Source of the DNA: Actinoplanes cyaneus
GTDB taxonomy: Bacteria > Actinomycetota > Actinomycetes > Mycobacteriales > Micromonosporaceae
Assembly: GCF_016862095.1 (NCBI RefSeq)
Contig: NZ_BOMH01000028.1
Span: forward strand, 248,001-312,000
DNA: 64,000 nucleotides
Direction of reading: 5' to 3'
The translations under genes were made by a program, and so were the position numbers. Each line of letters opens with the position of its first letter. The stretch's first letter is position 1. Under the pieces are notes generated by a model. That model made no database searches. It had not been told where the DNA came from and worked only from the letters and a program-made list of their open reading frames with translations. Shown here piece by piece: positions 52,116-60,025 of this stretch.

Positions 52116-52360
52116 CAGTCCTCGCGGGCGGGCGCCTCCTCCTCCGTCGTCTCGACCGGCTTCGGCGGGTTGAGGCGCAGCCAGAGCAGCATGAGCAGGC
52201 CGAGCGCGAGCATCGCCAGCCCCATCCACAGGTTGATCCGGACACCCTGCGCCTTCTCGATCTCGGCCGGGGTGTCGAACAGGCCGAGGATCGTGACGAT
52301 CACGCCGTACAGGGTGAACATGCCGCCGATGACGGCGCGCAGATCGAAGAGTCGATTCAT
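52115..52360 (-). CDS. Small two-helix membrane protein of a sodium symporter operon
   Basis: An 81-residue protein with two membrane helices (AVIGGMFTLYGVIVTILGLF and LWMGLAMLALGLLMLLWLRL) and an acidic tail (ETTEEEAPARED). Similar small proteins commonly follow SSS symporter genes in actinobacteria and may act as accessory subunits. It lies 17 bases after the symporter stop and is coupled to the CPGC gene. Confidence 0.8.
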   Translation of the reverse strand: MNRLFDLRAVIGGMFTLYGVIVTILGLFDTPAEIEKAQGVRINLWMGLAMLALGLLMLLWLRLNPPKPVETTEEEAPARED

Positions 52361-52377
52361 GACAGGCTCACCCTCAC

Positions 52378-54033
52378 TCACCAGAACGGGATGTAGAGAA
52401 GAACGGCCAGGACCAGGGCGATGGCGCCGAGGATCACCGGGTTGCGCCACCAGACCTTGTCGCCGGAGACGATCACGTCGACGCCGGTGCTCGGGCCGGC
52501 CAGGCCGTAGACCAGGCCACGCAGCTCGTCGTCCGGCTTGCTCGTGGTGAACAGGGTGACCACGACCGCGACCACCACGGCGGTGACGAACGCGGCGCCG
52601 GCGCCCCAGAAGCTCTCCTCCAGGTCGGAGTTGAACGCGAAGACGTCACCGAGGTAGCCCAGGTAGAGCGTCAGCGAGGCGAGGAAGCCGAGCACCAGCG
52701 AGAAGAAGCCGGCCCACGGGGTCATCCGCTTCCAGAACATGCCGACGATGAACGTGGCGAACAGCGGCGCGTTGAACAGCGAGAACAGCGCCTGGATGTA
52801 GTTCATGATGTTGTCGAAGCCGGCCGCGATGAACGCGGTGCCGATCCCGACGATCACGCCGACGATCGTGGCGATGCGGCCCACCCGCAGGTAGTAGCCG
52901 TCGGGGCGGTCCTTGCGGACGTAGGACTGCCAGATGTCGTACGTGAAGACGGTGTTGAAACCGCTCACGTTGGCCGCCATGCCGGCCATGAACGACGCCA
53001 CCAGGCCGGTCACCGCGACACCGAGCACGCCGTTCGGCAGCAGGTCACGCATCAGCAACGGGATCGCGTTGTTGTAGGTGAGGTCGCCCTCCTTCGCGCC
53101 CAGCCCCTGCACGGTGACCAGCGCGATCAGGCCGGGGATGACGGTGACCGCGGGGATCAGCAGCTTCGGGAAGGCGCCGATGATCGGGGTCCGCCGGGCG
53201 GCGCTCATGTCCTTGGCGCTCAGCGCCCGCTGCACCTCGGCGAAGTTGGTCGTCCAGTAGCCGAAGGACAACACGAAGCCGAGACCGAAGATGATCCCGA
53301 TCCAGTTCGCGCCGAGCGGGTTGTCGCTGCTGCCGGTCTGGCTGAAGGTGTGCAGCGCGGCGTCGCCGATCGGGCCGGCCTGCACCTTCTCCACCAGGCC
53401 GTGCCAGCCGCCGACCTTGACCAGGCCGATGATCGTGATCGGGATCAGACCGGCCAGGATCACGAAGAACTGCAGGACCTCGTTGTAGATGGCCGAGGAA
53501 AGGCCGCCGAGCGTGATGTACGACAGGACGATGGCCGCGCCGATCACGATGGACAGCCAGAGCGGCCAGCCGAGCAGCGCCTGCAGGATGAGGGCCAGGG
53601 CGTAGAGGTTGACGCCGGCGATCAGCACCTGGGCCACCGCGAAACTCACCGCGTTGAACAGGTGGGTCGGCCGGTTGAACCGCCGCCGCAGGAACTCGGG
53701 GACGCTGCGGACCTTCGAGCCGTAGTAGAACGGCATCATCACGATGCCGAGGAAGACCATCGCCGGGACCGCGCCGACCCAGTAGTAGTGCAGGGTCATC
53801 AGGCCGTACTGCGCGCCGTTGGCGGCCATGCCGATGATCTCGAGGGCGCCCAGGTTGGCCGAGACGAAGGCCAGACCGGTCACCCAGGCCGGCATCGACC
53901 GGCCGGAAAGGAAGAAGTCGGAGCTGTTCTTGATGGCCCGCCGGGCCATGAACCCGACTCCGAGAACAGTGATGAAATAGATCGCAAGGATCAGGTAGTC
54001 GACGAAGTCCACGTCGAGCCGGAGACCACTCAC
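52378..54033 (-). CDS. Sodium:solute symporter (SSS family)
   Basis: A 551-residue transporter with about 14 membrane helices and SSS hallmarks: SSDFFLSGRSMPAWVTGLAFVSANLGALEIIGMAANGA in outline, then YITLGGLSSAIYNEVLQFF. It resembles the sodium/sugar (SGLT-like) branch; the substrate is not determined. GTG at 54033 with GGAGG seven bases upstream. It leads a three-gene operon with two small proteins. Confidence 0.93.
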   Translation of the reverse strand: MSGLRLDVDFVDYLILAIYFITVLGVGFMARRAIKNSSDFFLSGRSMPAWVTGLAFVSANLGALEIIGMAANGAQYGLMTLHYYWVGAVPAMVFLGIVMMPFYYGSKVRSVPEFLRRRFNRPTHLFNAVSFAVAQVLIAGVNLYALALILQALLGWPLWLSIVIGAAIVLSYITLGGLSSAIYNEVLQFFVILAGLIPITIIGLVKVGGWHGLVEKVQAGPIGDAALHTFSQTGSSDNPLGANWIGIIFGLGFVLSFGYWTTNFAEVQRALSAKDMSAARRTPIIGAFPKLLIPAVTVIPGLIALVTVQGLGAKEGDLTYNNAIPLLMRDLLPNGVLGVAVTGLVASFMAGMAANVSGFNTVFTYDIWQSYVRKDRPDGYYLRVGRIATIVGVIVGIGTAFIAAGFDNIMNYIQALFSLFNAPLFATFIVGMFWKRMTPWAGFFSLVLGFLASLTLYLGYLGDVFAFNSDLEESFWGAGAAFVTAVVVAVVVTLFTTSKPDDELRGLVYGLAGPSTGVDVIVSGDKVWWRNPVILGAIALVLAVLLYIPFW

Positions 54034-54081
54034 GGGCCCACCTCCCAGGTTCGGCCCGTGGCTACCCGCTCCGAGGAAATT

Positions 54082-54726
54082 TCACACTCGTTGCGTGATC
54101 AGCGTCTCCAGGCCGTCCAGGAGGCGCGCGAGTCCGAACCGGAACGCCTGGTCCTGCCCACCGTGGACGGCCATGTCGGCGAGCGCCGCGGAAATCGCGG
54201 GGAAGCGGTCGGCGTGCTCGGTGATCGCCGTGATCAGGCCACTCTCCGCGGGCTGGACCACCAGCGCCCGGACCAGGCCGGCGACCACGGCGATCGTGTC
54301 CATCCGCTCGGCGCCGGTGAGCCCGCCGGGGAGGACGGCCAGGGCCGCCTCCATCCAGCGCAACTCGTTCGGCCCGACCGGGCGGCTGCCGGTCGACGCC
54401 TCGATCGCCCAGGGATGACCGACAAAGACCGAGATGAGCGCTTCACTCCATCGCGTCAGGGCGGCCCGCCAATCCTCCGGCGACAGCACCGGGGGCTCGC
54501 CCATCGCACGCTCCAGCATCACGGCGACCAGTTCGGCTTTGCCGGGCAGGTAGCGGTACAGCGCCATCTTGGTGAAGCCGACGTCGGCGGCGACCCGCTG
54601 CATCGACACCGCGGCGAGCCCCTCGGCATCCGCCACCGCGATCGCCGCGTCCGCGATCGACTCCAGGGTCAGCGCCTTCTTCGGCCCCCGGCGGCCGCCC
54701 GCGTTCTCCTGCCACAGGAAATCCAT
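54082..54726 (-). CDS. TetR-family transcriptional regulator
   Basis: A 214-residue regulator with HTH LTLESIADAAIAVADAEGLAAVSMQRVAADVGFTKMALYRYLPGK in outline and a TetR_C_1-like ligand domain (PVGPNELRWMEAALAVLPGGLTGAERMD), as seen in regulators of drug-inactivating genes. ATG at 54726 has GGAGGG close upstream. It is divergent from a flavin monooxygenase gene, with two similar operators between them, so it probably represses both. Confidence 0.93.
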   Translation of the reverse strand: MDFLWQENAGGRRGPKKALTLESIADAAIAVADAEGLAAVSMQRVAADVGFTKMALYRYLPGKAELVAVMLERAMGEPPVLSPEDWRAALTRWSEALISVFVGHPWAIEASTGSRPVGPNELRWMEAALAVLPGGLTGAERMDTIAVVAGLVRALVVQPAESGLITAITEHADRFPAISAALADMAVHGGQDQAFRFGLARLLDGLETLITQRV

Positions 54727-54743
54727 GTTGCCCTCCAACGAAA

Positions 54744-54787
54744 CTGCGTCTACCGTACACAGAAATAACTGAGTCCGATGGACACAG
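54744..54787. promoter_or_regulatory. Pair of similar TetR operators between divergent genes
   Basis: Two 19-base imperfect palindromes, CTGCGTCTACCGTACACAG (54744) and CTGAGTCCGATGGACACAG (54769), share the pattern CTG-GT...AC-CAG and are offset by 25 bases. They fill the 82-base interval between the regulator and the monooxygenase. Confidence 0.65.
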
Positions 54788-54808
54788 TTTCTGGTCGAAG
54801 GAGAAGAC

Positions 54809-55972
54809 ATGGACGTCCTGATCTCGGGTGCGAGCATCGCCGGTCCCGCCCTCGCCTACTGGCTGGGCCGCTACGGCCACCGGCCGACGATCGTCGAGGC
54901 CGCCCCGCGACTGCGGACGGGCGGTCAGGCCGTCGACTTCCGCGGCCCGCTGCACCTGGGCATCCTGGAGAAGATGGGCGTCGTCGGCGCGCTGCGGGCC
55001 GTCGAGACGCGGGGCACCGCGATGCGGTTCGTCGACGAGCACGGCAACCGCCAGATGGAGTGGCCGGCCGACTTGGCGGGCGGCGACCTCGAGGTGCTCC
55101 GCGGTGACCTGGCCCAGATCCTGTGCGACGCCGGCAAGGAGACGGAGTTCCTCTTCGGCGACCGGATCACCGCGCTGGACGAGACGCCCGGCGGGGTGGA
55201 CGTGACCTTCGCCTCCGGCCGGCAGCGCACGTTCGACCTGGTCATCGGGGCCGACGGGGTGCACTCCGGGGTCCGGCGGCTGACGTTCGGGCCGGAGGAG
55301 CAGTTCGTCAAGCACCTCGGTTACTACGTCGCGACCTGGCCGATCGCCGACGAGTGGGGCCTGGACCGCACGTCACTGCTGCACAACGCGCCCGGCCTGA
55401 TGATCAGTGTCGGCGGCAACCACAAGGACCCGTCGAAGGCCGGAGTGTTCGCCGCGTTCGCCTCACCCGCGCTGCGCTACGACCGGCGCGACGCCGACGA
55501 GCAGAAGGCCATCCTCCGCGACCGCTTCGGCGGCCTGGGCTGGCTCGCGCCGCGCCTGCTCGCCGAGCTCGACCGGGTCGACGACGTCTACTTCGACCAG
55601 ATCTGCCGGGTCGACGCGCCGGAATGGACGCGCGGCCGGATCGCGCTGGTCGGCGACGCGGCCTGCGGCGCCACCATCGGCGGCCAGGGCAACGGGACCG
55701 CGATCGTGGCCGCCTACGTCCTGGCCGGTGAGCTCGCGGCAGCCGGCGGCGATCACCGGGTCGCGTTCCCCGCCTACGAGCGGCGCATCGCGAAGTTCGC
55801 CCGTGGCACGCAGCGGGGCGGGGACACCACCGGCCGGTTTCTCGCGCCGCGCACCGACCGTGGCATCCGGATGCGCAACTACATCAACAACAAGCAGTGG
55901 TTCCTCGACCTGACCTTCAAGATCGCGTCCGGCCGCAGCACCAATCTCCAGCTCCCGGAGTACGCCTTCTGA
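54809..55972 (+). CDS. FAD-dependent aromatic/antibiotic monooxygenase (group A)
   Basis: A 387-residue flavoprotein hydroxylase: N-terminal GxGxxG-type VLISGASIAGPALAYWLGRYGHRPTIVE, the FAD/NADPH DG motif LVIGADGVHSGVRR, and the GD motif RIALVGDAACGATIGGQGNGTAIVAAYVL. Homologues hydroxylate phenols or inactivate tetracycline- or rifamycin-like drugs. With a divergent TetR regulator it looks like a ligand-induced detoxification pair. AAGGAG five bases before the ATG. Substrate unknown. Confidence 0.93.
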   Translation: MDVLISGASIAGPALAYWLGRYGHRPTIVEAAPRLRTGGQAVDFRGPLHLGILEKMGVVGALRAVETRGTAMRFVDEHGNRQMEWPADLAGGDLEVLRGDLAQILCDAGKETEFLFGDRITALDETPGGVDVTFASGRQRTFDLVIGADGVHSGVRRLTFGPEEQFVKHLGYYVATWPIADEWGLDRTSLLHNAPGLMISVGGNHKDPSKAGVFAAFASPALRYDRRDADEQKAILRDRFGGLGWLAPRLLAELDRVDDVYFDQICRVDAPEWTRGRIALVGDAACGATIGGQGNGTAIVAAYVLAGELAAAGGDHRVAFPAYERRIAKFARGTQRGGDTTGRFLAPRTDRGIRMRNYINNKQWFLDLTFKIASGRSTNLQLPEYAF

Positions 55973-56055
55973 TTTCCCGGTACGCCGTGAGCTCCGTCCC
56001 GTGCCACTCCCCCGCGAACTCCGCGCCGGCCCAGGTCGTCCCGCGGCTCGCCCTT

Positions 56056-56112
56056 CCGGCTGGTTCTCATGGGCGTTATGAGGGACGAATAACGCCCATG
56101 AGAACCAGCCGG
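56056..56112. repeat. Palindromic element, family copy 4
   Basis: A 24-bp exact stem (left arm starts CCGGCTGGTTCTCATGGGC, right arm ends GCCCATGAGAACCAGCCGG), around the nine-base loop GAGGGACGA. It lies between convergent genes. The remaining 100 bases to 56215 show a short GCGGGTCAGGCCGCGTCGGG-like duplication, part of which is coding. Confidence 0.9.
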
Positions 56113-56215
56113 GACCGCGAGCGGCGCACGAGGCCGGACCAGGACGCGACGACGTCGAGGCGTGCGCGGGCCGGCTGCGGGTCGCGGGTCAGGCCGCGTC
56201 GGGGTGGGCTGCGGG

Positions 56216-56539
56216 TCAGGCCGCGTCGGGGTGGGCGTCGGGCAGGGCGGCGACCACCCGGAGCAGGTCGGCGACCGAGATGGTGCGATCCCGGTCGGCG
56301 GAGGCCAGCCCGGCCAGCACCCAGTCGCGCATGAGCGCGGTCGGCTTCAGGCCACGCTCGCCGGCGATCTGCCTGAGCTGCTGGTACGCCTCCACCGGGA
56401 GACGGAACGAGCAGACCACCTTGGGTTCGGTGTCGGGCGGCGGGGGCAACTCGGCGTCGCCGCCCTCGGAGAACGTGATCTCACCGTTGGCGACGGCGTC
56501 CGCGGCCGCGGCCAGGTCCGTGTCGGTATACGTCTTCAT
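56216..56539 (-). CDS. Antitoxin-like ribbon-helix-helix protein (BrnA-like)
   Basis: A 107-residue protein. The central KVVCSFRLPVEAYQQLRQIAGERGLKPTALMRDWVLAGL in outline is a ribbon-helix-helix DNA-binding and dimerisation unit like those of CopG and BrnA antitoxins. The N-terminal acidic part and C-terminal RDRTISVADLLRVVAAL flank it. It overlaps the toxin-like gene's stop as ATGA, the same order (toxin first) seen in brnTA. It should neutralise the partner and repress the operon by binding the palindrome at 56819. Confidence 0.75.
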   Translation of the reverse strand: MKTYTDTDLAAAADAVANGEITFSEGGDAELPPPPDTEPKVVCSFRLPVEAYQQLRQIAGERGLKPTALMRDWVLAGLASADRDRTISVADLLRVVAALPDAHPDAA

Positions 56540-56811
56540 GACTGTCCGGCCTCCCACTGCTCGAACTGCACGAGCTGCTTCTCGTCCATCTCGCGCGCCC
56601 CGACGATCACATAGTCGAAGTCGCCGGTCTGGCGGATCACCACGATCAGCGGCCGGCCCATGAGAGTCCGGCCCCAGACGGTGAGGAGCAGCACCCCGGC
56701 GGCCTCGGCCGGCACCGGGCGACGCCGCCTGGCACCGAGAACCTGGGTCACCTCGGCGGGATCGATGCCCCGCAGCGCCTGCAAGGCCACCGCGAGCCAT
56801 TCGTATCCCAC
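56536..56811 (-). CDS. Toxin-like protein (BrnT/RelE-fold-like)
   Basis: A 91-residue protein. The end of its fold, GRPLIVVIRQTGDFDYVIVGAREMDEKQLVQFEQWE in outline, resembles the beta-sheet core and final helix of BrnT-type ribonuclease toxins, though the usual KHGVSF N-terminal motif is absent. I infer a toxin mainly from size, order, the ATGA overlap with an RHH protein and the operator. GTG start at 56811, eight to nine bases after a TAATAC box, which suggests a leaderless mRNA. Confidence 0.65.
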   Translation of the reverse strand: MGYEWLAVALQALRGIDPAEVTQVLGARRRRPVPAEAAGVLLLTVWGRTLMGRPLIVVIRQTGDFDYVIVGAREMDEKQLVQFEQWEAGQS

Positions 56812-56818
56812 GGCCCCA

Positions 56819-56840
56819 GCGTATTACGCGCGTAATACGC
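56819..56840. promoter_or_regulatory. Perfect 22-bp palindrome in the toxin-antitoxin promoter
   Basis: The core GTATTACGCGCGTAATAC is flanked by complementary GC pairs, seven bases upstream of the toxin GTG. TAATAC within it can serve as the -10 box. This is the expected place for autorepression by an RHH antitoxin. Confidence 0.8.
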
Positions 56841-56941
56841 CGGGGAAGCCTCCGGGTGTGCCGCATGTCGCGGCGCCGCCGGAGGCGCGCGGGCCGGAGC
56901 ACTGCTACGCCTTCAGGGTTGACCGGCGAAACCACCGCTGG

Positions 56942-57595
56942 TCAGAGCGCTGCCACCACCTCAGGGGTGACCTCGGTGACCGACGTGACCACCAGTGTGG
57001 CCCGCGCCAGCGCGTCCGGCGCCGGCGGATAGACGCCGTGCGGGACGGCGATCACGGTCAGCCCGGCCGCCGCGGCCGACCGCAGCCCGTTGCTGGAGTC
57101 CTCGATCGCGGCACAGACCTCCCGCGTCAGGCCCAGCCTGGTCACCGCGGTGAGGTAGACATCCGGCGCCGGCTTGCCCCGCGGCACCTCCTCGGTCGAG
57201 AGCGTGACCTCGAACTCGCCGGTCAGCCCGGCCGTCTCCAGCACCTTGTCGATCAGGAGCCGGGAGGACGAGCTGGCCAGCGCCAGCCGGTAGTGCTTGC
57301 CGAGGGCGCGAACGGTCTCCACCGCGCCGGGGATGAGCGGCAGCGACTCCGCATACCGCGCGGCCATGCGCTCCAGCACGTCGGCCGCCACCCGGGTCGC
57401 CGGGAGCGGCACGCCCACCTCGTCGGCCAGGTGCGCGGACCACTCGGCGGTGCTCATGCCCATCATCCGGTCCTGCGTGTCGGGGAGGAACTCGCGGCCG
57501 TGCTCGGCCACATAACCCCGGCGGACCTCCTCCCAGACCTCCTCGGAGTCGATGATCACGCCATCCAGGTCGAAGACGATCGCCGTGATGCTCAC
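56942..57595 (-). CDS. HAD-superfamily phosphatase / beta-phosphoglucomutase-like
   Basis: A 217-residue protein with HAD motif I VFDLDGVIIDSE (nucleophile DxD), a helical cap, motif II ASSSSR, Lys in RGKPAPDVYL and motif IV AIEDSSNGLRSA. It dephosphorylates or isomerises a small sugar phosphate, and the exact substrate is unknown. GTG at 57595 overlaps the LLM gene stop (GTGA), so it is coupled to that gene. Confidence 0.92.
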   Translation of the reverse strand: MSITAIVFDLDGVIIDSEEVWEEVRRGYVAEHGREFLPDTQDRMMGMSTAEWSAHLADEVGVPLPATRVAADVLERMAARYAESLPLIPGAVETVRALGKHYRLALASSSSRLLIDKVLETAGLTGEFEVTLSTEEVPRGKPAPDVYLTAVTRLGLTREVCAAIEDSSNGLRSAAAAGLTVIAVPHGVYPPAPDALARATLVVTSVTEVTPEVVAAL

Positions 57596-58464
57596 AGGGC
57601 CTCCGCCGCGGGGATGATCTCGTCGCGGAAGATCTCGAAGCGCTTGGTGTCCCACGCGTCGCGGATCCCGCCGTGGGTGACGGTGATGCCGAGCCCGGCG
57701 AACCGGCGCATCGTGTCGACGATCTCGGCGACCCGCTCACCGCGCTCCCCCGGATCGAGGTTGACCATGACGGTCTTCTCGATCTCGTCGTAGTCGCGGC
57801 CGACGGCGTCGCAGTGCCGCTTCAGCACGTCCAGCTTGTGCTCCAGCTCGGGGCCGGCGAACAGGTTGCAAGCGTCCGCATACTTCGCGACCAGCAACAG
57901 CGTCTTCTTCTCACCACCGCCACCGATCAGGATCGGCGGGCGCGGAGCCGCCAGCGGACGCGGGGAGTTCAGCAGTCGGGTGAGCCGGTAATGCGTACCC
58001 TCGAAAGCGGTCTCGTCGCCGTCGAACATCTGACGGCAGATCTTGAGCGCCTCCTCGAGACGCTCGAACCGCTCCTTCGTCGGCGGGAAGAACAGGCCCA
58101 GGCCTGCCGACTCCTCCGCGTTCCACGCGGCGCCGATGCCGAGGATCGCGCGGCCGCCGGACAGCACGTCGAGCGTGGTCACGGCCTTGGCCAGCAGGCC
58201 CGGCTCGCGGTAGACGACGCCGGTGACCAGGGTCAGCAGCTTCGCACGACGGGTGTGGGCGGCGAGGAAACCCAAAGTGGTGTACGCCTCGAGCATCTCG
58301 TGCTCGGGAGGACCGATCACCCCGATCTGCCAGAGGTGATCCATCACGCTGATCCGCTCGAAACCCGCCTCGTCCGCCGCCGACGCGATCTCGGCGAGCG
58401 TCGGCGCGAGCTTGGCAGGGCCGTCCGGCCAGGTGAAGTTCGAGATGTGGAGCCCCAGCTTCAT
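57592..58464 (-). CDS. LLM-class F420-dependent oxidoreductase
   Basis: A 290-residue luciferase-like (bacterial TIM-barrel) protein: MKLGLHISNFTWPDG, SVMDHLWQIG, LLTLVTGVVYREPGLLAKAVTTLDVLSGGRAILGIGAAW in outline, PILIGGGGEKKTL. Actinobacterial members of this length usually use F420. Substrate unknown. It precedes and is coupled to the HAD gene. Confidence 0.92.
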   Translation of the reverse strand: MKLGLHISNFTWPDGPAKLAPTLAEIASAADEAGFERISVMDHLWQIGVIGPPEHEMLEAYTTLGFLAAHTRRAKLLTLVTGVVYREPGLLAKAVTTLDVLSGGRAILGIGAAWNAEESAGLGLFFPPTKERFERLEEALKICRQMFDGDETAFEGTHYRLTRLLNSPRPLAAPRPPILIGGGGEKKTLLLVAKYADACNLFAGPELEHKLDVLKRHCDAVGRDYDEIEKTVMVNLDPGERGERVAEIVDTMRRFAGLGITVTHGGIRDAWDTKRFEIFRDEIIPAAEAL

Positions 58465-58560
58465 CACGGGACAAACCCTACCGCTTTCGTACCTACCGTG
58501 ACCGCACCCGACCGAGCCCGAACCGCCCCGAAGTTGATCGTGATCCACCGAACCGATGAG

Positions 58561-58588
58561 TTGCGAGCAAGTTGCGAGCCGGTAGCTT
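58561..58588 (+). promoter_or_regulatory. Candidate promoter for the GT2 gene
   Basis: TTGCGA, 16 bases, TAGCTT, ending 40 bases before the ATG at 58629. The word GTTGCGAGC is repeated within it. Confidence 0.4.
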
Positions 58589-58628
58589 CGTGCCGATGCA
58601 CCGCACCTGACCTGGGGAGCCGCCACTC

Positions 58629-59894
58629 ATGCCCGTCCCACCACTGCGCCCCTCGTCACCGTCCGTGAGCGTTGTCATCCCGGCGACGGCCGCCCTGCCG
58701 GTCCTGCTCGCCGCCCTGCCCGCGGTCGACGAGGTGATCGTGGTGGTCGGCCGTGACGACGACACGACGGCGGCGGTGCCCCTGGCCGCCCGGGTGATCC
58801 GGCAGACGCGAACCGGGGCCGGCAACGCCCTGGCGTGCGGGGTCGCGGCGAGCACCGGCGACATCGTGGTCACCCTGCCCGGTGACGGCGGGTGCGACCC
58901 GGCCGAGCTGCCCCGCTACGTCCGGGCGCTGCTCGACGGCGCGGACGTGGCGCAGGGCACCCGGTTCCGTGGCGACGGGCGCGATCTGGACGGCGGGCCG
59001 ATGTCCCGGCTCGGCACGCGGATCGTGCTGTGGCTGATGACGGTCCTGTTCGGGTGCCGGCGCAGCGACCCGGGCTTCGGATTCCGGGCGTTCTGGCGCG
59101 ACGCCGCCGGCTCGGTCGGGTTCCCGCGGGTGTCCGGCGTCGAGGCGGTACGCGGCGACGGGGTCGAGATCGAGCCGCTGCTGACCGTGCGCGCGATCGT
59201 GAACGGGCTGTTCGTGACCGAGGTGCCGGGAACGCGCTACCCGCGGACGGCGCCGGGCTCGCGCGCCGGGCTGCTGGAGGCCGGCCGGGCGCTGATCGGG
59301 GAACACCTCACCCGCCGGCGGGCGGCCCGGGAGGCCCAGGCCACCAGCATCGTGGTGATGACCGGGCGGGACTCGGCGGCCACGGCGCTCGGCCGGACCG
59401 GGACCGACGCCGGACTGATCGATCCGGGCGCCCGGGGCCCGGCGGGACTCGCGCCGGACGCGTTCTCCGCCCGCCTCAGCCCCGGGATCGACGGCACGGG
59501 AGCAAGCCGGCGCGCCCCGGGCATCGACGGGACCGAGCCGGGAGCACTTCGGCGCGCCCCCAGGATCGACGGCACCGAGCTCGGAGCACGGCGGCGGGGA
59601 ATCGCCGCGGCACCGGGGGCATCCACCGTGCCGGGCGTGCCGATCGGCGGCGACCGGCGGCTCGGGGCACGCAGGCACGGCGGCGGCGTCACCGGCGGCC
59701 GGACCCTCGGCGAGGCCACTACAGTGCGCCGGCAGTGGCGGGACAACGACGGCCGGGGACGGGACGTCGGGGACGGCCGGCGACGGGTGCCGGCCCGCCC
59801 CAACCTCCGGGTGATCAACGGAGAGGGCGCTGGGGACGCCTCGTCCCGTACCGGCAGATTGCGCGCCGTGCGACCGGACGACCGGAACGAATGA
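58629..59894 (+). CDS. GT2-family glycosyltransferase with a repetitive C-terminal tail
   Basis: A 421-residue protein. The N-terminal 240 residues resemble dolichyl-phosphate-mannose-synthase-like GT-A enzymes (VSVVIPATAALPVLLAAL, GAGNALACGVAASTGDIVVTLPGDGGCDPAELPRYV in outline, GTRFRGDGRDLDGG, MSRLGTRIVLWLMTVLFG, DPGFGFRAFWRDAA). The usual DADG metal motif reads PGDGGCD here, so activity may differ. The C-terminal 180 residues are low-complexity, with three APGIDGTE-type repeats. GGGGAG nine bases before the ATG. Confidence 0.85.
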   Translation: MPVPPLRPSSPSVSVVIPATAALPVLLAALPAVDEVIVVVGRDDDTTAAVPLAARVIRQTRTGAGNALACGVAASTGDIVVTLPGDGGCDPAELPRYVRALLDGADVAQGTRFRGDGRDLDGGPMSRLGTRIVLWLMTVLFGCRRSDPGFGFRAFWRDAAGSVGFPRVSGVEAVRGDGVEIEPLLTVRAIVNGLFVTEVPGTRYPRTAPGSRAGLLEAGRALIGEHLTRRRAAREAQATSIVVMTGRDSAATALGRTGTDAGLIDPGARGPAGLAPDAFSARLSPGIDGTGASRRAPGIDGTEPGALRRAPRIDGTELGARRRGIAAAPGASTVPGVPIGGDRRLGARRHGGGVTGGRTLGEATTVRRQWRDNDGRGRDVGDGRRRVPARPNLRVINGEGAGDASSRTGRLRAVRPDDRNE

Positions 59895-59896
59895 GC

Positions 59897-59930
59897 GAAC
59901 GCCGCCCGGTCTTCCCACCGAGCGGCGTTC
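59897..59930. terminator. Hairpin between convergent genes
   Basis: GAACGCCGC pairs with GCGGCGTTC (9 bp), then one mismatch, then CGGT with ACCG around CTTCCC. It starts three bases after the GT2 stop, opposite the end of the F420 dehydrogenase gene. Confidence 0.65.
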
Positions 59931-59938
59931 TCGTCGAG

Positions 59939-60025
59939 CGCGGCCGCCTCGCGGCGGTCTCGTCAGGCGCGGCCGCCGCGCGGCCATCCCGTCAGGCGCG
60001 GCCGCCTCGCAGCGATCTTGTCAGG
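59939..60025. repeat. Three 29-base tandem repeats reaching the fgd stop codon
   Basis: Units start at 59939, 59968 and 59997, each beginning CGCGGCCGCC and ending TCAGG. The last contains the TCA that is the fgd stop, so the array looks like duplication of the gene's 3' end. Confidence 0.75.
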
